Shown here: one piece after another, positions 30,886 through 37,413 of the stretch | How the letters are laid out: each line of letters starts with the position of its first letter | Position numbering within the stretch: position 1 is the first letter of the stretch | Assembly: GCF_000813745.1 (NCBI RefSeq) | Contig: NZ_JWLC01000033.1 | Location: forward strand, 1-37,413 | Direction of reading: 5' to 3' | Length of the DNA: 37,413 nt | Source of the DNA: Leisingera sp. ANG-M1 | Lineage (GTDB): Bacteria; Pseudomonadota; Alphaproteobacteria; Rhodobacterales; Rhodobacteraceae | Translations under genes and position numbers: made by a program | Notes under the pieces: generated by a model | The model's database searches: none | Told to the model about the DNA's origin: nothing | What the model saw: the letters and a program-made list of their open reading frames with translations, nothing else

Positions 30886-33345
30886 TTATTCCGCCGGGGC
30901 AAGGGCTGCGTCGGTGCGGGGCAGCAGGCTTTCGGGGTCATAGGCGGGGGCACCCAGGATCCGGCCTTTGCGGGGGCTGCCTGCCACGATCACCTCGATC
31001 TCTGTGCCCGGCACATTGGCGTGCGGTTTCACATAGGCGAAGGCCAGGATCTTGCCGACGGTATGGCCATAGGCAACCGAGGCGGTGGAGCCCACGACCT
31101 GACCCTCCAGCAGGATGGCCTCGCCGCCGTGGCCGTCCTCAATACCGTCCGGCTCGATCTCCAGATAGGCGCAGACCCAGGGCTTGTCCGCATCGTTCAG
31201 CGTCTTGTCCTTGCCCAGATACGCCTTGTCGGTGCGGGCAAAGCGCAGCACGTCCGCCTCGGCGAGCGTGACCTCGTTGGTGAGCTCGCCTGCGCCCTTG
31301 AAGCCCTTTTCCATCCGCATCGCGTTCATCGCAAAGGAGCCGTAGTCGGCGATGCCATGCGCTTCACCCGCGGCCCACAGCGCGTCATAGACCGCCAGGG
31401 TGCTGCCGCGCGGGATGTGCAGCTCCCAGCCAAGCTCGCCTGCATAAGACATGCGGAAGGCCCAGAGTGTGTGGCCTGCAACCTCGATCTGCTGCGCGGT
31501 CAGCCATTTGAAGCCTGCGTTGGTCAGATCCGCATCGGTGCAGGCGGCCAGGACCTCGCGGGCTTTCGGGCCATTGAGAGCAAGGGCGGCCCAGTCGGTG
31601 GAAAGCGTTGTGATCTCCACCTCTTCGCCCGCGAGGTTCTGGTTCAGGTGGTCCAGGAGCCGCTGTTCAAAGAACGCAGCGCAGACCAGGTAGTAGCTGT
31701 CCTCGGCCAGTTTCACGACAGTGGTTTCCAGCTCGATCCGGCCGCGGCGGTTCAGCATATGGGTGAGGGCAATGCCGCCCACTTTTTGCGGCAGGCGGTT
31801 GGCGGTCAGCCGGTCCAGCAGAGCCGCTGCGCCAGGGCCCGAAACCTCAACCTTGGTGAAGGCGGAGATGTCCATGATGCCGACGCCTTCACGCACGGCC
31901 TTGCACTCCAGTCCAACCATGTCGTGCACTTCATTGCGGCGGAAGGAATAGTGGTCCTGCTGCGCGACACCGTTCTTGGCAAACCAGCGCGGCCGTTCGT
32001 GGCCATAGACCTCTTCATAGACTGCGCCTTTTTCCTTCAGCCGTTCATACAGCGGCGAAGGTTTGATGGGGCGGCCCGCCAGGCGGTTGAAATGCGGGAA
32101 GGGGATTTCGTGGCGCAGCTTGTAGTCCTCATGCGCCTTGGTGACCTGCCAGTCTTTGGTGGCATAAGAGCCGAAGCGGCGCGGATCGTATTCGCGCATC
32201 GAAATGTCAGCCGAGCCATGCACCATCCAGCGCGCCAGCTCGCGGGTGAGGCCCGGGCCCCAGCCGATGCCGATCTGGGTGCCGCAGCAGCACCAGTAGT
32301 TCCTGACGCCCGGCGCCGGGCCAATGAGCGGGTTGCCATCCGGCGGATGCGAGATCGCGCCGTGCACTTCGCGCTGGATACCCAGCTCGGCAAAGATCGG
32401 CATCCGGTTCAGGCTTTCCTCCAGCCAGGGCATCACCCGGTCATAGTCTGCGTCAAACAGCCAGTTCTCGTATTCCCAGGGGCAGTGGTCATGCCAGACC
32501 GAGTTGGAGCCTTCCTTCTCGTAAATGCCAATCAGCCCGCGCTTCTGCTCCATGCGGATGTAGCCGGAGACCTTCTTGTCGTCGCGGATGACGGGGAGTT
32601 CGGTGTCCAGCGCCTCAAACTCCGGCACCGGCTCGGTCACGAAGTAGTGGTGCGTCATCGAGGTCATCGGCAGCTGCAGGCCGGACCATTCGCCCATTTG
32701 GCGGGCATAGGTGCCGCCGGCGTTCACCACATGCTCGCAGCGGATGGTGCCCTTTTCCGACTCGACGATCCATTCCCCGTTGTCGGCCTGGGTGATGTTG
32801 GTGGCGCGGCAGTGTCGGATGATGCGCGCGCCCTTCTGGCGGGCGCCGGCGGCCATCGCCATGGTGACGTTGGTCGGGTCCACGTGGCCGTCGTCGGGAG
32901 TGTAAAGCGCACCCAAAACCCCTTCGAGGTTATAGAATGGGTGCAGTTCGGCGACTTTTTCGGGACCCACCAGCTCGATGTTGAAGCCCAGCGAACGGCC
33001 CACCGACAGGGTGTGGCGCAGCCAGTCCATCTCGTCTTCGGTGTAGGCTAGGCGGAAGGAGCCGCAGCCGTGCCAGGTGACGGCCTGACCGGTCTCTTCC
33101 TCTAGCTTCCCGGAATAGAGGCCGATGTTGTAATCGACGCATTTGCCGAGGCCAAAGGAGCTGGTGGAGTGGGTGATCTGTCCCGCTGCGTGCCAGGTTG
33201 AGCCGGATGTCAGCTCGGATTTCTCCAAGAGAACCACCTCCGGGCCCCAGCCCTCATGCGCCAGGTGATAGGCCAGGCCCACCCCCATCACGCCGCCGCC
33301 CACGATGACCACCTTGGCCTGTGCCGGGAATTCTTTGTCAGCCAT
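30886..33345 (-). CDS. FAD-dependent dimethylglycine/sarcosine dehydrogenase-like protein with GcvT domain
   Basis: 819 aa, full length for the DMGDH/SARDH family. The N-terminal DAO domain (about 8-380) has the FAD motif VVIVGGGVMGVGLAYHLA and GSTWHAAG, in which His52 corresponds to the His that carries covalent FAD in these enzymes. A linker domain (about 385-440) and C-terminal GcvT/aminomethyltransferase-type domains (about 445-810, AFTKVEVSGPGAAALLDRL and MRMEKGFKGAGELTNEVT) follow and bind tetrahydrofolate in relatives. It oxidatively removes an N-methyl group, passing formaldehyde equivalents to THF. It is the first gene of the leftward operon, with AGGA 8 nt before the ATG. It probably finishes demethylation begun by the divergently encoded Rieske oxygenase. 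Confidence 0.92.
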   Translation of the reverse strand: MADKEFPAQAKVVIVGGGVMGVGLAYHLAHEGWGPEVVLLEKSELTSGSTWHAAGQITHSTSSFGLGKCVDYNIGLYSGKLEEETGQAVTWHGCGSFRLAYTEDEMDWLRHTLSVGRSLGFNIELVGPEKVAELHPFYNLEGVLGALYTPDDGHVDPTNVTMAMAAGARQKGARIIRHCRATNITQADNGEWIVESEKGTIRCEHVVNAGGTYARQMGEWSGLQLPMTSMTHHYFVTEPVPEFEALDTELPVIRDDKKVSGYIRMEQKRGLIGIYEKEGSNSVWHDHCPWEYENWLFDADYDRVMPWLEESLNRMPIFAELGIQREVHGAISHPPDGNPLIGPAPGVRNYWCCCGTQIGIGWGPGLTRELARWMVHGSADISMREYDPRRFGSYATKDWQVTKAHEDYKLRHEIPFPHFNRLAGRPIKPSPLYERLKEKGAVYEEVYGHERPRWFAKNGVAQQDHYSFRRNEVHDMVGLECKAVREGVGIMDISAFTKVEVSGPGAAALLDRLTANRLPQKVGGIALTHMLNRRGRIELETTVVKLAEDSYYLVCAAFFEQRLLDHLNQNLAGEEVEITTLSTDWAALALNGPKAREVLAACTDADLTNAGFKWLTAQQIEVAGHTLWAFRMSYAGELGWELHIPRGSTLAVYDALWAAGEAHGIADYGSFAMNAMRMEKGFKGAGELTNEVTLAEADVLRFARTDKAYLGKDKTLNDADKPWVCAYLEIEPDGIEDGHGGEAILLEGQVVGSTASVAYGHTVGKILAFAYVKPHANVPGTEIEVIVAGSPRKGRILGAPAYDPESLLPRTDAALAPAE

Positions 33346-33397
33346 TTCGCCGTTCCTGATTGCAGAGTCGCTTTTCTGCTCGACAGGCTAATTCCAT

Positions 33398-33431
33398 ATT
33401 TGTACCATCGTCAATCATGAATGGCACAAAT
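33398..33431. promoter_or_regulatory. Candidate RpiR operator across the divergent start region
   Basis: ATTTGTACCAT (33398-33408) and ATGGCACAAAT (33421-33431) are inverted repeats matching at 10 of 11 positions, 12 nt apart. The second arm lies inside the first codons of the RpiR gene and the ATG at 33417 sits in the spacer. A TTGACG (33414-33409, minus strand) that could be the -35 of the leftward operon lies in the same spacer. A direct repeat TGTACCATCGTC/TGTATCATCGAC (33401 and 33431) overlaps as well. This position would let one bound dimer control both directions. Confidence 0.55.
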
Positions 33432-34304
33432 GTATCATCGACTGTTTTGGAGCGCCTCACGGAAGAGTGGGATGCGCTGACTCCTGAGGCGCAGAAGGCA
33501 GCCCGCTATGTGCTGGAAAACCCTGCGGATGTTGGGGTTTCCACCGTGCGCGAAATTGCCGAGGCGGCAAATGTGAAGCCCAACACTTTTGTCCGCATGG
33601 CGCGGCAGGTGGGCTTTGATGGCTACGAGGATTTCCGCGCTCCGTTCCGCGAAGCGATTCGCAAAGGCGGGGTGTCTTTCCCCGACCGGGCGCGTTGGCT
33701 GCAGGATATTTCCAGGTCCGGAGAACTGGGCGGGCTTTATGCCGATATGGTTGGCGCTGCGATGCGCAATATCGAAGAGACCTTTGCGGGCATCGACGCG
33801 CAGGCGCTGGAGGCCGCGGCCCATGCGATTTGGAACTCCCGCCAAGTCTTTACACTGGGGGTGGGCGTTAACAACGCCAACGCCCGTAACTTCACCTATC
33901 TTGCCTCCACCGGCATGAAGCAGTTCCACGCCATCCCGCGGCCCGGTTCCACGGCGATTGATGATCTCGCCTGGGCGGACGGTCAGGATGTGCTCATCGC
34001 CATGACCTGCAAGCCCTACCGGGCCGAGGTGATCGAAGCGATCAAAATAGCGCGCGAACAAGGGGTCACCATCGTCGGCATTTCCGACAGCCCCGCCAGC
34101 CCCGTGATCCTGAATGCGGATCACGGGTTCACCGTCGCGGTGGATACACCGCAATTCTTCCCCTCATCCGTCTCGATGATTGCGTTGCTGGAAACACTGC
34201 TCTCCTTTGTGATTGCGGTTTCCAGCGAGGAAATCGTCGAGCGGGTGGAGAAATTCCACAAACGCAGGCACCAGCTGGGCCTTTATGCGGAGGAACCTGA
34301 ATGA
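33417..34304 (+). CDS. MurR/RpiR family transcriptional regulator
   Basis: 295 aa from the ATG at 33417. N-terminal RpiR HTH (about 8-80: LTPEAQKAARYVLENPADVG, NTFVRMARQVGFDGYEDF) and C-terminal SIS domain (about 125-265: FTLGVGVNNANARNFTYLAS, VTIVGISDSPASPV). As in the RpiR protein at 8294, the phosphosugar loop is non-canonical: AMTCKPYRAE. No good ribosome-binding site precedes the ATG; a TTG at 33360 also lacks one, so the message may be leaderless. It is divergent from the DMGDH-cupin-enolase operon, only 71 bp away, and its stop overlaps the Rieske gene start, so it is expected to regulate both directions and itself. Confidence 0.9.
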   Translation: MNGTNVSSTVLERLTEEWDALTPEAQKAARYVLENPADVGVSTVREIAEAANVKPNTFVRMARQVGFDGYEDFRAPFREAIRKGGVSFPDRARWLQDISRSGELGGLYADMVGAAMRNIEETFAGIDAQALEAAAHAIWNSRQVFTLGVGVNNANARNFTYLASTGMKQFHAIPRPGSTAIDDLAWADGQDVLIAMTCKPYRAEVIEAIKIAREQGVTIVGISDSPASPVILNADHGFTVAVDTPQFFPSSVSMIALLETLLSFVIAVSSEEIVERVEKFHKRRHQLGLYAEEPE

Positions 34305-35401
34305 ACGCCCCTCTGACCCATTCCCTTGACGCCAGGTACTACACGGACCCAGTTGTCTTTGAGGCCGAGCGGAAAGGTCTTTTGGCACGCAGCTGGCAGT
34401 TTGCCGGCCACGCCAGCCAGCTTGAGAACACTGGCGACTACTTTGCTTTTGAACTGGCAGGCGAAAGCCTGTTCAGCATCAAGGGCCGCGACGGCGAAAT
34501 CCGCACCTTCTATAATGTCTGCCAGCACCGCGCCCACCAGCTGGTCTCGGGCGAGGGCACAACACGGGTTGTGGTATGTCCGTACCATGCCTGGACCTAT
34601 GAACTGACGGGTGAGCTGCGCGCCGGGCCGAACATCAAGGCGGTGCAGGGTTTCGACAAATCCAAGATCTGCCTGACCGAGGTGCGCACCGAAGTGTTCC
34701 TGGGCTTCATCTTCGTGAACCTCGACCCCGAGGCCAAGCCTATGGATGAGTGGTTTCCCAATGTCCACAGCGAGCTGGAAAGCTTCGTCCCCAACTGGGG
34801 TGATCTGAAGCCGCTGGAGTGGGTCGAGATCCCGGAGAACTGCAACTGGAAGGTTTCGGTTGAAAACTACTCCGAATGCTACCACTGCAGCCTGAACCAC
34901 CCGACGTTCTCCACCGGGGTGATCAAGCCGGAAACCTATGACATCCAGCCCCAGGGCTTCTGCCTGCGCCACACGACTGAGTGCAACTCGCTGGAGCAGA
35001 TGACTTATGACATCAATTCCGGGTTTGAGAATAACGAGAAATACTCCAGCTGGTTCCTCTGGCCGATGTTCTCATTCCAAGTCTATCCGGGCAACCTCTT
35101 GAACACCTACCATTGGCGGGCGGTGGATGCTGACCATGTTGTGGTCTGGCGCGGCTGGTACTCGATCGGCGGCGAGGACAATGAAACCGTGCGCCGGATG
35201 GCGGTGCAGGACCGGTCCACAACGGTCGAGGAAGACATCCACCTGGTGGAATCTGTCCAGCGGGGGCTGAAAAGCCGCGGCTATGTTCCTGGCCCCCTGG
35301 TGGTTGATCCCACTTGCGGAGTGAACTCGGAACATTCAATCCTGCATCTTCAGAAGTGGATGCGCGAAGCGGCAGACCACGATCTCGCAGCAGGGAACTA
35401 A
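34301..35401 (+). CDS. Rieske non-haem iron oxygenase, alpha subunit (betaine N-demethylase type)
   Basis: 366 aa. The Rieske [2Fe-2S] site is Cys74-x-His76 (NVCQHRAH) and Cys93-x2-His96 (VCPYHAW). The mononuclear iron site has His195 and His200 (ENYSECYHCSLNHP) with Asp312 (EEDIHLVE) as the likely third ligand, and Glu192 in the bridging position between subunits. The ENYxECYHCxxNHP context is typical of the quaternary-ammonium group (glycine betaine monooxygenase GbcA, carnitine oxygenase CntA, stachydrine demethylase). It needs an external reductase, which the window does not encode. GAGGAA lies 5 nt before the ATG; it overlaps the RpiR stop (ATGA). Confidence 0.93.
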   Translation: MNAPLTHSLDARYYTDPVVFEAERKGLLARSWQFAGHASQLENTGDYFAFELAGESLFSIKGRDGEIRTFYNVCQHRAHQLVSGEGTTRVVVCPYHAWTYELTGELRAGPNIKAVQGFDKSKICLTEVRTEVFLGFIFVNLDPEAKPMDEWFPNVHSELESFVPNWGDLKPLEWVEIPENCNWKVSVENYSECYHCSLNHPTFSTGVIKPETYDIQPQGFCLRHTTECNSLEQMTYDINSGFENNEKYSSWFLWPMFSFQVYPGNLLNTYHWRAVDADHVVVWRGWYSIGGEDNETVRRMAVQDRSTTVEEDIHLVESVQRGLKSRGYVPGPLVVDPTCGVNSEHSILHLQKWMREAADHDLAAGN

Positions 35402-35407
35402 CGGACT

Positions 35408-36862
35408 ATGACACAGCTTGATGCCGAATGGCTGAACTACATTGACGGCGCCTGGGTGCCCGGCGGGGCAGGGTGGATTGATGTCACCAACCCGGCCAAT
35501 GGCGAGCTGCTGGCGCGCCATGCGCTGGCCGATGCCGCGGACGTGGACCGCGCCGTGCAGGCCGCCCGCCGCCTGCACTTGTCCGGCGAGCTGTCGGCGC
35601 TGCGCCCGATTGCCCGCGGCCGCATGGTGCAGGCCATGGGCCGTTATCTGCTCGATAACATCGACGAGATTGCCCGCGTGCTGACCCTGGAGCAGGGCAA
35701 GCCGCTGTGGGAATCCCGGATCGAGATCGAAGGCGCCGCCCTCTATTTCGAATACTACGGCAACCAGGCCAGCACCGTCGAAGGCCGCTCGATCCCGCTG
35801 GGCGGCGGCTACTTCGACTGGACCGAGAATGAGCCGATGGGCGTCTCCGCCCAGATCATCCCCTGGAACTACCCGGTGGAGATGACCGCGCGTTCACTGT
35901 CGGCAGCACTTGCCACCGGCAATGCCTGCGTGATCAAAACGCCCGAGCTCACCCCGCTCACCAACGCCTGGCTTGCCCGGGCGGCGGAGGCCGCCGGTTT
36001 CCCGGCCGGTGCGGTCAACATCCTCTGCGGCTACGGGCATGAAGCCGGCGCGGCGCTGTCGGGCCATCCGCAGGTGAACCAGATCGTCTTCACCGGCTCC
36101 GTCCCCACCGGCATCCGCATCGCCACCGCGGCAGCGCAGAACGTGGTGCCTTGCGTGCTGGAGCTTGGCGGCAAATCCGCCGCCATCGTGCATGAGGACG
36201 CCGACCTTGAGGCGTTCGAGAATGACATCCGCTGGGGCATCTACTTCAACGCAGGCCAGGTCTGCAGCGCCATGAGCCGCGTCATCGTGCACGAAAGCCG
36301 CCATGACGAGCTGGTCGAGCGCGCAGTGAGCGTCGCCCAAAGCCTCAGCGTAGGGGCAGGCATCGACCGCCCTGAATTCGGCGCCAATATGGGAGCCATG
36401 GTCTCCATGCCCCAGCGCGACCGCGCCCTGGGCATCGTCCAGCAGGCCCAGGCCGACGGCGCCACCATCGCAGCCGGCGGCACCCCTGTCGGCAATGCAG
36501 GCGCTTTCCTGGCTCCGACCATCGTTTCCGGCATCACCCCGAATGACTCCATCGCCAGCGAGGAAATCTTCGGCCCCGTGCTCTCAGTCCTCAAGTTCCA
36601 ATCCGATGCCGAGGCGATCGAGATTGCCAACAGTACCGAATACGGGCTGGTCGGCGGCGTCTTCACCCGCGACCTCGACCGCGCCACCCAATCGGCCCGG
36701 CAGATCCGCGCAGGCCAGGTGTTTGTGAACGAATGGTACGCAGGCGGCGTCGAAACCCCCTTTGGCGGCTACGGAAAATCCGGCTATGGCCGCGAAAAGG
36801 GCCGAGAGGCACTGTGGAACTACGTGCAGACCAAGAACATCGCCATGAAATTGAGAGGCTGA
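35408..36862 (+). CDS. NAD(P)-dependent aldehyde dehydrogenase (betaine aldehyde dehydrogenase-like)
   Basis: 484 aa. Seen: Asn154 in IPWNYP, cofactor loop FTGSVPTG (228-235), general base Glu252 in ELGGKSAA, nucleophile Cys286 in NAGQVCSAMSR, and the C-terminal TPFGGYGKSGYGREKG. Sequence character is that of the betaine aldehyde/gamma-aminobutyraldehyde branch. It lies 6 bp after the Rieske gene, which suggests oxidation of an aldehyde released by the oxygenase (as CntA releases malic semialdehyde from carnitine) or further down the pathway. It is followed after 1 bp by the carboxymuconolactone decarboxylase-like gene. Confidence 0.93.
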   Translation: MTQLDAEWLNYIDGAWVPGGAGWIDVTNPANGELLARHALADAADVDRAVQAARRLHLSGELSALRPIARGRMVQAMGRYLLDNIDEIARVLTLEQGKPLWESRIEIEGAALYFEYYGNQASTVEGRSIPLGGGYFDWTENEPMGVSAQIIPWNYPVEMTARSLSAALATGNACVIKTPELTPLTNAWLARAAEAAGFPAGAVNILCGYGHEAGAALSGHPQVNQIVFTGSVPTGIRIATAAAQNVVPCVLELGGKSAAIVHEDADLEAFENDIRWGIYFNAGQVCSAMSRVIVHESRHDELVERAVSVAQSLSVGAGIDRPEFGANMGAMVSMPQRDRALGIVQQAQADGATIAAGGTPVGNAGAFLAPTIVSGITPNDSIASEEIFGPVLSVLKFQSDAEAIEIANSTEYGLVGGVFTRDLDRATQSARQIRAGQVFVNEWYAGGVETPFGGYGKSGYGREKGREALWNYVQTKNIAMKLRG

Positions 36863-36863
36863 A

Positions 36864-37247
36864 ATGAGCGCATTTGACGAAGACCTGTTCCTGAAAGGCC
36901 TGGAGCAGCGCAAAGGCACCCTGGGTGCCGAGTATGTTGAAAAGAACCTGGCCGCGGCGGATGATTTCACCCGGCCCTTTCAGGAGGCGATGACCGCCTG
37001 GTGCTGGGGCTTCGGCTGGGGCGACGACGTGATCGACGCCAAGACCCGCTCTATGATGAACCTCTCGATGATCGGTGCGCTGGGCAAAATGCACGAGTGG
37101 GAACTGCACTGCCGCGGCGCCATCAACAACGGCGTCACCAAGGAGGAGATCCGGGCGATCATCCACGTGATCGGCATCTACTGCGGCGTGCCGCAGGCTT
37201 TGGAATGTTTCCGGGCTGCCCGCAAGGTTCTGGAAGAGCAGGGCTGA
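36864..37247 (+). CDS. Carboxymuconolactone decarboxylase family protein
   Basis: 127 aa of the AhpD-like/CMD fold. Seen: TRSMMNLSMIGALGKMHEWE (about 54-73), ELHCRGAINNGVTKEEIRAI (about 73-92, with the Glu...His...Gly pattern) and HVIGIYCGVPQALECF (about 94-109). The AhpD CxxC redox motif is absent; single Cys residues occur in ELHC and YCG, so it fits the gamma-carboxymuconolactone decarboxylase type rather than a peroxidase. No aromatic-degradation genes are nearby, so the substrate is probably a pathway-specific lactone or carboxylate. It is the last gene of the rightward operon and precedes a clear terminator. Confidence 0.9.
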   Translation: MSAFDEDLFLKGLEQRKGTLGAEYVEKNLAAADDFTRPFQEAMTAWCWGFGWGDDVIDAKTRSMMNLSMIGALGKMHEWELHCRGAINNGVTKEEIRAIIHVIGIYCGVPQALECFRAARKVLEEQG

Positions 37248-37271
37248 CGGTCCGGAATATGAGATTGGAGG

Positions 37272-37297
37272 AGCGGCCTGTTTTGGGCCGCTTTTTT
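37272..37297 (+). terminator. Intrinsic terminator of the Rieske operon
   Basis: AGCGGCC (37272-37278) and GGCCGCT (37286-37292) form a perfect 7-bp stem with a 7-nt loop, followed by a run of six T (37292-37297). It lies 25 bp after the stop of the carboxymuconolactone decarboxylase-like gene and ends the rightward operon. Confidence 0.9.
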
Positions 37298-37332
37298 GTT
37301 TGGTGCCTTTCGGCCTTTGACCATTGGCCCAG

Positions 37333-37362
37333 TTCCCGCGGGTATTTTTGACCGGAAAGAAG
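37333..37362 (+). repeat. Intergenic repeat copy D (tail only)
   Basis: CCCGCGGGTATTTTTGACC followed by a GGAAAGAAGG purine run resembles the tail of copies A-C without the leading G/C hairpin. The rest of 37248-37413, apart from the terminator, shows no gene. Confidence 0.45.
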
Positions 37363-37413
37363 GGGGGATTCTGGCTGGATGCGGCGATTCCGGTGGTTTG
37401 TTCTGTGGGTAAG

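Noticed and set aside
31021..33051. A 676-codon plus-strand open frame
   Set aside because: Antisense to the DMGDH-like gene, which explains the whole region; no family motif or plausible ribosome-binding site supports the plus-strand frame.
1..37413. tRNA, rRNA, CRISPR array, insertion sequence, prophage or attachment site
   Set aside because: No clover-leaf-like gene, conserved rRNA stretch, regularly spaced repeats, transposase, integrase or phage protein was seen on either strand.

Overview
The window looks like a catabolic stretch from a marine alphaproteobacterium of the roseobacter group (Rhodobacterales; Leisingera, Phaeobacter or Ruegeria-like). The case rests on high GC with dense ATGA-type gene overlaps, a DctQMP TRAP transporter, two DddQ-like cupins, RpiR regulators beside catabolic operons, and several copies of a G/C-hairpin plus TATTTCTGG intergenic repeat that I recall from Rhodobacteraceae genomes. 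The genus is inference. No rRNA, tRNA, CRISPR, IS element or phage gene was seen.

Layout. (1) 1-8141, minus strand: an operon reading leftward from N-formylglutamate amidohydrolase-family hydrolase through TRAP dctQ, dctM, dctP, a type III-like glutamine synthetase homologue, an aldehyde dehydrogenase and an iron-dependent alcohol dehydrogenase that runs off the left edge. An RpiR regulator (8294-9166) is divergent from it. I infer uptake and gamma-glutamylation of an amine or amino alcohol, oxidation of its alcohol and aldehyde ends, and release of glutamate. (2) 9290-10054: a small exported protein and a RidA-family protein. (3) 10097-22092: a LysR regulator divergent from an eight-gene plus-strand operon: isopropylmalate dehydrogenase-like, GMC oxidoreductase, ThDP decarboxylase/synthase-like, aldehyde dehydrogenase, Ldh-type dehydrogenase, membrane di-iron hydroxylase, MmgE/PrpD and a non-pyrrolysine MttB homologue. 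I do not recognise this combination as a described pathway. (4) 22156-37247: a divergent regulon centred on a second RpiR gene at 33417. Leftward lie a DMGDH/sarcosine dehydrogenase-like flavoprotein, an MDR oxidoreductase, two DddQ-like cupins, three MLE-type enolase-superfamily enzymes, a small cupin, a gamma-butyrobetaine dioxygenase-like enzyme and a class III aminotransferase. Rightward lie a Rieske oxygenase, an aldehyde dehydrogenase and a carboxymuconolactone decarboxylase-like protein, ended by a clear terminator.

Together, epimerase + Rieske N-demethylase + DMGDH + betaine-type hydroxylase + MttB point to catabolism of quaternary or N-methylated amines (betaines), with DMSP as an alternative or additional substrate because of the DddQ relatives. 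The exact substrates cannot be read from sequence. Non-coding features of note are a candidate RpiR operator across the start codon at 33417, mutually exclusive hairpins between dctP and the glutamine synthetase gene, four copies of the intergenic repeat, and two adjacent palindromes inside one DddQ-like coding region. There is no stretch longer than about 170 bases without a gene.
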